Below the pieces are notes generated by a model. It worked only from the letters and a program-made list of their open reading frames with translations, was not told the DNA's origin and made no database searches. 32,354 nucleotides of DNA from Parvularcula sp. BBD 1991-13 (GTDB lineage: Bacteria; Pseudomonadota; Alphaproteobacteria; Caulobacterales; Parvularculaceae), in the NCBI GenBank assembly GCA_001657385.1, contig LYSZ01000017.1:1-32354 (forward strand), written 5' to 3'. Positions 26,041-32,354 of this stretch are shown here, piece after piece. How positions within the stretch are numbered: the first letter of the stretch is position 1; each line of letters starts with the position of its first letter. Both the position numbers and the translations under genes were made by a program.

Positions 26041-27237
26041 TTACTGTTCGTAGATGACCATCACGTTCGGGACGGGACGGTCGATTAGGTAGTTGGCCGA
26101 ATTGTTCGGGTCCTGTTGACGGAAGGCGGGGTGATAATGGTCGACAAAGCTCTTTTCAACGGAATCGCCATAGAGAGCGCATTCTGTGACGCCGGTGTAA
26201 TCACACGAGGACCGGCCGGTCGTTGTTGTGCCGAGGGACGTTGAGGCGTTGAAGTTCATCGCCATCTGGGAGGATCCGCTGCCGTCTAGTAGCAGGACGT
26301 TTGGATAGGTGGAAGCAAGGAAGAACCGTCTGATGTCGTCAATCGTCGCACCCGTGTTGCCTGCGTTCCGGCTCGGCTGGATGACCACGACTCGCATTTT
26401 ATCCGTAGCTGGATCAATTCCGATTGCCGTACGTCCGACAGCTGAGTTCTGCTTGTCGATGACGAATTGCGGCCAGGTGCTGGTGCTGGTGTTGGTGCCG
26501 TTGTAACGGATCCACACGCCGTTGATGCCGAGATCGCCAGCGACAATCAGGCTGTCCATATCCTGGGTTGTACGTCTGCCGAGGCCGCCGGAACCGCCGC
26601 CCTTGAAGCGAAGCGTGCCGAAGGGGCGGTCGGTCACGCCGTTGGTGACTTCCCTATTGGTGTATCGGCTGACGAAATCGGCGTTGCCGGCGTCCGGACG
26701 ATAGGTGCCGAGGTTCAGCGCACAGGGCTCCTGGTAGATCGGCTTGAATTGGTTTTGATTGGTCGAACGATTCGGGAAAGGGTCGGTTTCAAAAAAACCT
26801 AGGTTGAAAGAAACGGCTTTTTTACCCGGCTTGTCCCGATCGTAAACGGCGGCCCAGGCTGTTACCGGAAGCGCCGGTACAAGGTCGGCGTAACGCGAAG
26901 GGCGGTGCTGCGAGTTCTGGTACAGATCCGCACAGGTGTAGTTTCTGATGCCATCGTTGCAGGCGTTATACTCTTCGTAAAAGTCTGCGCTGTCGCTCAT
27001 TGACCAGCAGCTGAGATAATACGTTTCCAAATTCGGCGCCTCGACATGGACATTGTTGTAGTCCGCGATGTCGAGGATGTATCCTTCGACATTGGTAAAT
27101 AGTTTGCCGCCGGTCGTCCAGCTGCTCGGGATTTTGTTCAGGGTGAAGCCGCTCTGAGCGTAGGCTTCTTCCGTTACTGACGCAGCTGTCAGGGCGACGC
27201 AGGACGTCAGGGCGACTTTAAGGCTGATTTTCTTCAT
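26041..27237 (-). CDS. Secreted phosphodiester glycosidase family protein (NAGPA domain)
   Basis: 398 residues from the ATG at 27237, chosen because it gives a clean signal peptide (MKKISLKVALTSCVALTAAS, cleavage after AYA at 27). AAAGGAG lies a little far upstream; the longer frame adds 40 residues without signal character. Matches to the NAGPA (N-acetylglucosamine-1-phosphodiester alpha-N-acetylglucosaminidase) family are FNLGFFETD (~144-152), RTAIGIDPATDKMRVVVIQ (~269-287) and LLLDGSGSSQMAM (~315-327, normally NLDGGGSSTM). Such enzymes remove sugars joined through a phosphodiester, for example in teichoic-acid-like or capsular polymers. Several cysteines in the first half (CWSM, CNDG, TCADL, EPCAL) suggest disulfides in a periplasmic or secreted protein. 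It lies downstream of the TonB-dependent receptor on the same strand, with ~280 bases between them, so it may have its own promoter. Exact substrate unknown. Confidence 0.85.
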   Translation of the reverse strand: MKKISLKVALTSCVALTAASVTEEAYAQSGFTLNKIPSSWTTGGKLFTNVEGYILDIADYNNVHVEAPNLETYYLSCWSMSDSADFYEEYNACNDGIRNYTCADLYQNSQHRPSRYADLVPALPVTAWAAVYDRDKPGKKAVSFNLGFFETDPFPNRSTNQNQFKPIYQEPCALNLGTYRPDAGNADFVSRYTNREVTNGVTDRPFGTLRFKGGGSGGLGRRTTQDMDSLIVAGDLGINGVWIRYNGTNTSTSTWPQFVIDKQNSAVGRTAIGIDPATDKMRVVVIQPSRNAGNTGATIDDIRRFFLASTYPNVLLLDGSGSSQMAMNFNASTSLGTTTTGRSSCDYTGVTECALYGDSVEKSFVDHYHPAFRQQDPNNSANYLIDRPVPNVMVIYEQ

Positions 27238-27263
27238 GGCTTGGATAGACTCCTTTCTTTGTC

Positions 27264-27302
27264 CGACCGGGGTTGCGGTCGATTGGCGGGTGGGATTACC
27301 CG
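27264..27302 (-). other. Two small stems in the leader of the glycosidase gene
   Basis: CGACCG/CGGTCG (27264-27281) and CGGGT/ACCCG (27287-27302) form two neighbouring 5-6-bp stems 27-65 bases ahead of the start codon. No known riboswitch class is recognised. They may influence translation, or be chance in GC-rich DNA. Confidence 0.25.
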
Positions 27303-27427
27303 TTGTGTTTCGTGAAAGGCATACGCAATGCGGGCGCATCAACAAGCTTGTATTCAAAGCCGTTTATGATTGCGCCGTACTATCGCACTATAATCAGTAC
27401 AGTTACAAAAAATCTATTATTGTTATT

Positions 27428-27443
27428 CCCCTTTTAAAAGGGG
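27428..27443. other. 16-bp perfect palindrome CCCCTTTTAAAAGGGG
   Basis: Lies between the receptor gene and the glycosidase gene, ~75 bases past the receptor stop. It can fold into a 6-bp stem with a TTAA loop, or serve as a dimeric protein-binding site. TTTT follows on the plus strand only, so it does not look like a terminator for the minus-strand receptor. The adjacent ~60 bases are AT-rich and probably contain the glycosidase promoter. Confidence 0.5.
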
Positions 27444-27518
27444 TTTTGGTCGGAACCTGTTCGGCTCAATGGGTCCGGCGGGGCGCTGTCTTCGCTCCGC
27501 CGGAATTCTCGATCGGCG

Positions 27519-30299
27519 TTACAAAAAGTACCGTGCACCAATGAACCAGCGACGATCAAGCTGTGACGTCGTGTGCGGCGCGTTCTGAAGGGAGTTGATC
27601 TTCAGAAGCTCGTTCGTGAGGTTGAGGCCCTGCAATTGCAGGGTCAGGCTATCGGTCACGTCGTAATTGACCGAAAGGTCAAGTTGACCGAAGGCTTCCT
27701 GAAACACTGGCTGGCCAAAGGATCCGGCCAGGTTTTCAACGAACTCATCACGCCATGCATAAGACAGGCGCCCGTCAAGGCGGCCGTCATCGTAGTAAAG
27801 GATGGCGTTGAAGCTGTTTTTCGACAGTCCCGGAAGGCCGTTGATTTCCGAAGAGTCGTCGCCTTCTTCGAAAGCCGCGTCGCTGTCCGCATAGGTGTAG
27901 TTGAAGATGCCGCCCATGTTGGAAAGGACGCCCGGCAGGAAGTCGAAGCGGCTTTGCGCGAGGACTTCAATGCCGTTTATGCTGGTCTGTTCGCCATTCA
28001 CTGGCACGGAGAACGTGATAGGCGCCGTGACTTCTTCATTCGTCACCTGGGAGAAGAAGGTCCGGTCATCCGTGAACGTACCCGAAACGATCAGGCCATC
28101 AATATTCTTGTGAAAGAAATTTACAGCCAGAAGTGATTCTTCAGCGAAGTACCATTCAGCACCGATGTCGATATTGTCGGATGTGAAGGGCTCCAGAAGC
28201 GGGTTGCCGCGAGAGCCCGAACCGCCCGATTCGTCGATGCCGGAGAATACTTCAGACACGCGAAGATCGAACAGCGTCGGGCGCGTAAGCGTGCGGGAGT
28301 AGGCGCCGCGCAGGATCACATCGTCATTGACAGTATAACGCGCGGTTATGCTTGGAAGGAATTCCTGATAGTCGTTCTCGATCGAGGTCGGCGTTGAAAC
28401 GCCATTGCCTACGGAAAAGCCGTCAGAGGTTTGCGTTGTGTCGACATAACGAAGGCCGGCGTTTACGAGAAGATTATCGAATTCGAACGTTGCTTCTGCA
28501 TAGGCGGCGAAGGTTTCTTCTTCGCCGCTGAACGTCCGGCTGGCCGTGTTCTGTTGGAAGTCCCGGAAGATTGCGCCGTCAATAGCGATGCCGGCTACAT
28601 CGACGACGCTTACGGGACCGGTAATCGGCGTGTTGAAGAGGCTCTCATCAAAGCCGTTCGGCAGATAGAGTTCCAGGATCTGGCGCGGGTCGGCCGTGAT
28701 AATCGTGCTTGGGAACGATGCCGGCGCGCCATCGATGTCGAAGTCATTCACAACAAGCGCGTCTGCAAGCGATGGCAGGGTGCGAAGATCTGTATCCGCC
28801 GCAGCGTTGTCTACGCGAACTTCAAAGGAGCGACGAGATATCTTGCGGTCTGAGTAACGCGCGCCGAAATTGAAACGCGTGAGCGGGCTGTTATCGAATT
28901 CCTTGACGAAATCGAGCTTGGTGCTGAACTCTTCGTCTTCGTCGTCGGCTGGGCGCAGCAAGAATACGTTGATGAAGAATTCTGACGGATCGGAGTCGGC
29001 CGAATAGTCAGTTCCAGGCGTTGAGAATTCGATGAAGTCGCCATTGATGTCGAAGGTGACATCTTCACGCGTTTGCTGACCTGTGGCGAGGTTGCCGCGC
29101 GCAAACGACAGAAGCTGACCTTGACGCTCGATGTCACGCTTCGAATAGCCTACGAAAGGCGTCACCGTCCAATCGTCGCCAAGTTTAAAGTCGACCTTGC
29201 CGGAGAGTTGGAAGAAGTCCTCGTCCGATGACAGATCATTTGCAGCGATACGCTGTTGAACGGTTGAGAAGGCGCCCGACGTGAATACGCCGTCTTGAAT
29301 TACATCGTTTGTCACCGCGGAAATCTGGCTTTCTGGCGGCGCGTCCGCGCGCGTGAAGAACCGGTCCGAATCGATCTCGGCATAGATCGCATCAACGGTA
29401 AGCTCGATCTTATCCGACGGGCGGAACTGAAAGCCGCCGGTAACGCCAAGCGTTTTGCGGTCCTCGACATCAACCTGGTAGTTGATGGTTTGGGGAAGAA
29501 GCGCATTCAGTTGTTCTTCCGTCGCGCTCGCGCGAAGGTCGTCCGTTGCGGGGGCTGAAAGCGGGCGAACGCTGATGCCCCCGTTGCTGTCAGTTTTGAA
29601 CGCGGTGTCGGAGAAGGCGACGGACGCCGTGACGCCGAACGTATCGTTCCAGTTCTGGCTGAGGACTGCAGCGAGCCGCGGGCCGACGTCGTCGGCGGTT
29701 TCGCTGATCTGTGCTTGACCGGAAACGGAGAAATTGAGACCGTCCCGGTCGAAGGCGCGAGGCGTTGAAAGCTGAACGAGACCAGCTAGGCCGCCCTCGA
29801 TATCAGACGCCGCAGGCGATTTCTTCACCGTTACATTGTCGAACAGTTCTGACGCAAGAATTTCGAAGTTGAAGCCGCCGCTAACGCCGAAAGCGCTGCC
29901 GCCGAAACGGCCGGCGGTGCCGTTGCTGGTGCCGGTGACGCCATTGATCTCGATGCGCGTAAACTCTGCGCCCAGGCCGCGAAGGTTGATTGACTGGCCG
30001 TCGCCGGTGTTGTTGCGGAAAAGGGTGACGCCTGGAACGCGCTGGAGAGATTCGGAAATATTGAGATCGGGGAACTTCCCGAGATCTTCAGCGGATATCG
30101 CATCAACAAATCCCGCGGCATCCCGCTTTTGATCGAGGCTGTTCAGGATTGAACTGCGAACGCCCGTGACAAAAATCGTATCTTGGACGGAGGCTTCGCC
30201 TTCAGCCTCCTGCGCTAACGCTGGAACCGTAGCGATTGCGGCCAAGGACGCGCTCGCCAGGAGCGTGGATTGCGCCAAGCCTCTCATAATGGTTTTCAT
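27519..30299 (-). CDS. TonB-dependent outer-membrane receptor
   Basis: 926 residues from ATG 30299, with GAGGGG 6 bases ahead. A Sec signal peptide ends at ALAQ (~30). A TonB-box-like DTIFVTG (~40-46) and plug domain follow (ISAEDLGKFPDLNISESLQR, PGVTL, INLRGLGAEFTRIEINGV, ~60-180), then a long beta-barrel rich in alternating Asp/aromatic segments. The last strand ends WFIGARYFL. The layout matches the Xanthomonas/Caulobacter-type receptors, several of which import oligosaccharides. There is no N-terminal signalling (STN) domain, so it should not control a sigma/anti-sigma pair directly. Flanked on both sides by phosphodiester glycosidase genes, which suggests a phosphorylated or phosphodiester-linked glycan as ligand; that is inference. 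An inverted repeat at 30370-30400 may be its operator. Confidence 0.93.
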   Translation of the reverse strand: MKTIMRGLAQSTLLASASLAAIATVPALAQEAEGEASVQDTIFVTGVRSSILNSLDQKRDAAGFVDAISAEDLGKFPDLNISESLQRVPGVTLFRNNTGDGQSINLRGLGAEFTRIEINGVTGTSNGTAGRFGGSAFGVSGGFNFEILASELFDNVTVKKSPAASDIEGGLAGLVQLSTPRAFDRDGLNFSVSGQAQISETADDVGPRLAAVLSQNWNDTFGVTASVAFSDTAFKTDSNGGISVRPLSAPATDDLRASATEEQLNALLPQTINYQVDVEDRKTLGVTGGFQFRPSDKIELTVDAIYAEIDSDRFFTRADAPPESQISAVTNDVIQDGVFTSGAFSTVQQRIAANDLSSDEDFFQLSGKVDFKLGDDWTVTPFVGYSKRDIERQGQLLSFARGNLATGQQTREDVTFDINGDFIEFSTPGTDYSADSDPSEFFINVFLLRPADDEDEEFSTKLDFVKEFDNSPLTRFNFGARYSDRKISRRSFEVRVDNAAADTDLRTLPSLADALVVNDFDIDGAPASFPSTIITADPRQILELYLPNGFDESLFNTPITGPVSVVDVAGIAIDGAIFRDFQQNTASRTFSGEEETFAAYAEATFEFDNLLVNAGLRYVDTTQTSDGFSVGNGVSTPTSIENDYQEFLPSITARYTVNDDVILRGAYSRTLTRPTLFDLRVSEVFSGIDESGGSGSRGNPLLEPFTSDNIDIGAEWYFAEESLLAVNFFHKNIDGLIVSGTFTDDRTFFSQVTNEEVTAPITFSVPVNGEQTSINGIEVLAQSRFDFLPGVLSNMGGIFNYTYADSDAAFEEGDDSSEINGLPGLSKNSFNAILYYDDGRLDGRLSYAWRDEFVENLAGSFGQPVFQEAFGQLDLSVNYDVTDSLTLQLQGLNLTNELLKINSLQNAPHTTSQLDRRWFIGARYFL

Positions 30300-30369
30300 G
30301 GGTACCCCTCACTGACATAGTCGTTCGCCCGCGCCAATGACCCGTGAGGAGACCAATAGGCAAGGATTA

Positions 30370-30400
30370 CCGCCGCAGAATTAATTAAATACTGTGGCGG
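30370..30400 (-). promoter_or_regulatory. Imperfect dyad upstream of TonB receptor, possible operator
   Basis: CCGCCGCAG and CTGTGGCGG are inverted copies matching at 8 of 9 positions, separated by 13 AT-only bases containing TTAATTAA. It lies ~70 bases before the receptor start, where a repressor site would be expected. It could instead be a stem in the leader RNA. Confidence 0.45.
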
Positions 30401-30444
30401 AATTAATAAATAGGTAAGATTTGTTACGCCTTGATGAAAGGTGC

Positions 30445-30464
30445 GATTTTTTGTGATTTTTTGT
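30445..30464. repeat. Two tandem copies of GATTTTTTGT
   Basis: An exact 10-bp direct repeat immediately after the stop of the interrupted glycosidase gene and ~150 bases upstream of the receptor start. Helically phased T-tracts like this can bend DNA, so a promoter role for the receptor is possible. Confidence 0.45.
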
Positions 30465-31748
30465 TCAATGCGCCGGGTGCGGCAGGAGCAGCGCATCTGC
30501 CACTGGCCTGAGGCCTTCCGGGTCAGATGGCCTATTGATCACAGCCTCGCCCACAACCATGGTTGTCGAGCGGCCGCCGTCCAGATTTATGGAGTCCACT
30601 GCTCCTAACGAACGCATTAATGCGCGTATTTCCTGAATAGTTCCGCCAATGCTGACTTCGGGCAGGCGCCCGTCGACGGTGACAAGCAGCAGTCGGCCGT
30701 CTCTTGTTATGCCTGCCGCAGTGCGCGGGTTGCGCATGTTAAACCAGCGATGAACAGCGTCGGCATGTGCGGGAGAGGCGCTAGGGTTCAGCGGCCATCC
30801 TTCCTGATCCGCCTAATCCACGCTGGCGCCGTTTTCCAGAAGCGTCGGCGCGCCATTTACGGCGTAGGACGGCGCGTCCTCGTCTTCCCCGCCAATGCTG
30901 ATATCGACAGTCGCGTAATCTCTAAGCTTTTCTGATATCTCTCGGGCGCGATCGCCTGTGGCGACGAGCAAATAGCCTTCGCCCTCCGACCAGGCGTCAG
31001 ATTTTCCCTTCGTGATCTGACCCTCATCGTTAATCGCGATTGTCAGCGCGTCCGCCGTGTCTGGCTCAAAGCCGGCATATTCGTTGAAAAGGATCAACTC
31101 GTCTGCGCCCGTACAGGTCTTGTCATGCACCGGTATGGAGGTCGGCGTATCGCCGACATTGCCGCAATTTTGCGTAAATCCGGGGCGGCGATTTATTCCG
31201 TCGGCGACCGTTATCTCGCCGTTCAGCCATGCCAACCTGATATCGGGGTTATAGCGGGCAATTACGGCTCTATTGCGCGGCCCATTTTTCAATAGCAACG
31301 CGCTGCGTCCGATGAGGCCTTCGCTGATGAACGTTCCATTGTAGACGCCAAGACCGGCAATATCGCCTACGACGCCGTTCTCGTCGGACATTACAAAGAA
31401 GCTCGCATTGACCGCCGCTAACGCCCCCTCTCGCGCCGCGATTTCCGTTACGGGCTCCACCCTGGCGACTTTCTGACCCGCAAGGCCGAGCGCTGCGCGG
31501 CCGTCAAATCGATCAAGATCGACTTCAAGAATATTGATGCGCCAGGGGCTGTCCGCAAAGGCTGGCGTGTCATTCAGGCGCTGAAGCTGAATTTCACATT
31601 TTTCAAGTTGTCCTGCTTCGGTCACGTTCAGGGCGGGTTTACGACTTTGATAATCGCCTACACGCACTATTTCATAGGTCTGCTGAGCGGCGCCCGGGTA
31701 GGGAAATGACTCCTGTGTCAGCGCGTCAGGGATGTTCTGCCTGCGCAA
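30465..31748 (-). pseudogene. Second phosphodiester glycosidase (NAGPA) gene, interrupted by in-frame TAG
   Basis: One reading frame of 428 codons encodes a NAGPA-domain protein, broken by a single TAG (30813-30815, codon 312). Before it lie the family features ILEVDLDRFDGRAAL (~73-87) and ALAAVNASFF (~109-118). After it, in the same frame, come NPRTAAGITRDGRLLLVTVD (~340-359) and INLDGGRSTTMVV (~387-399), the typical C-terminal catalytic region. No frameshift is needed to join the halves. The 5' end is also odd: the frame opens after a TGA with only a TTG available (31748), no ribosome site and no signal peptide, so the true start may be lost. Most likely a decaying gene; a sequencing error or amber readthrough is possible. 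The cysteine-containing insert between the halves of the domain (~170-230) differs from the intact neighbour at 26041-27237, so they are relatives, not a recent duplicate. Confidence 0.8.
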
Positions 31749-31795
31749 GCCATCGTCTCGTCAAGGGCAAGCCTGTTTTGCATAGGTTGGGAGCG

Positions 31796-32164
31796 CTATG
31801 TCCAGATAACCTCTGGCGCATGCTTCATCTCGCGTACAATTTCATCGCGCCAAAGGCCGGGAGCCAATTGCTCCGTATTCCAGATTTGCTCAAGCGTTTG
31901 AGCGCCCAATGGGAGCGCAACCCTGCCAATAGATGATCCTTCCTCTACGGTTGCCGTACCGCAGCTCAAAAGATAGAGCGCCGAAACGGATGCAGGCGAT
32001 AAAAAATCCTTGTAAATCAATTGGGTGAAGCGCCAGAATCCAGCCACATCAATGCATCCCTCAACTATGTCTGGCGTCCGCTTTATTAAATCCCGTAAAT
32101 TTATTAAATTGTTATTCTGCCCATAGTAAATACCTTGCTGGTAGATATCTTCCTGAAACCGCAA
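31796..32164 (-). pseudogene. Unrecognised open frame without a start codon, probable gene fragment
   Basis: 122 codons that read as ordinary protein (GFWRFTQLIYKDFLSPASV, LEQIWNTEQLAPGLWRDEI), ending at a TGA just before the interrupted glycosidase gene, in a different frame. The frame opens after a TAA and offers only TTG as a start, with no ribosome binding site and no early ATG or GTG. I do not recognise the family. It may be the remnant of a gene cut at its 5' end, or of the upstream part of the glycosidase gene after a frameshift. Base composition is more AT-rich than in the hydrogenase genes. Confidence 0.4.
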
Positions 32165-32354
32165 AAAACTCCCAAGCTTTTATGTGTCTGGGGATGGGAG
32201 GTTAGGCCATGTTGACAATAGATTAGCATGACGCGCGAATTTTGATTCAAGACGCGCTTGTTAGGGGGGGGGCGGTCTTGTGTCGAGGAAGCCGCGTCGC
32301 GGAGATTTATTGAAAGGGGGACGCATAAGGAGGCTTTTGGTCGATCACGCGGCG
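32165..32354. other. Window end without a supported gene; run of nine G
   Basis: 190 bases with no gene I can support. Visible are a run of nine G (32264-32272), two direct copies of GACGCGC (32230 and 32251), and a perfect ribosome-site-like AAGGAGG (32327-32333) pointing out of the window, which may belong to a plus-strand gene beginning at or past the edge. Confidence 0.4.

Noticed and set aside
27573-28136. 187-codon plus-strand frame inside the receptor gene
   Set aside because: Antisense to the conserved beta-barrel of the TonB receptor.
32327-32354. Start of a plus-strand gene after AAGGAGG at the right edge
   Set aside because: Only a TTG with too short a spacing lies inside the window; too little sequence to support a gene.

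Overview
The window looks like a piece of a high-GC alphaproteobacterial chromosome. The hydrogenase proteins resemble the rhizobial/Ralstonia uptake hydrogenases. The large outer-membrane receptor is of the TonB-dependent type common in Caulobacterales, Sphingomonadales, Hyphomonadaceae and Parvularculales. No rRNA or tRNA gene is present, so a genus cannot be named. The left three quarters is dense and GC-rich; the last 8 kb is visibly less GC-rich and less tightly packed.

1-8507 (+): the end of a non-ribosomal peptide synthetase assembly line. Gene 1 is cut by the window edge. It holds the tail of an adenylation domain with an embedded N-methyltransferase, a carrier domain, then a complete C-A-PCP module whose specificity code reads close to asparagine. 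Gene 2 overlaps it by ATGA and is the termination module, C-A-PCP-thioesterase. Together they would add an N-methylated residue, an Asn-like residue and one last residue, then release the peptide.

8508-10089: a gene-poor stretch carrying hupE on the minus strand and, divergently, the control region of the hydrogenase operon. That region contains a near-perfect FNR/FixK box.

10090-23841 (+): one compact operon for a membrane-bound uptake [NiFe] hydrogenase, in the order hupS-L-C-D-F-G-H-(IJ)-K-hypA-B-F-C-D-E. Most neighbours overlap or nearly touch. The small subunit has all six cysteines of the oxygen-tolerant [4Fe-3S] proximal cluster. Rubredoxin (HupI/HoxR) and the HybE-type chaperone (HupJ/HoxT) are fused in one polypeptide. 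H2 would be oxidised on the periplasmic side and electrons passed through HupC to quinone; HupD-K and HypA-F build and protect the metal centres. No H2 sensor or hup regulator lies in the window.

23842-25886: a non-coding gap, then two convergent, clearly paralogous lipoproteins, each with two EF-hand calcium loops.

26041-32164 (all minus): a secreted phosphodiester glycosidase (NAGPA family), a 926-residue TonB-dependent receptor, a second NAGPA-type gene interrupted by a single in-frame TAG and lacking a normal start, and an unrecognised open frame without a start codon. Receptor and glycosidases suggest a small locus for taking up a phosphodiester-linked glycan, part of which is decaying. 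The right edge (32165-32354) holds no gene I can support.
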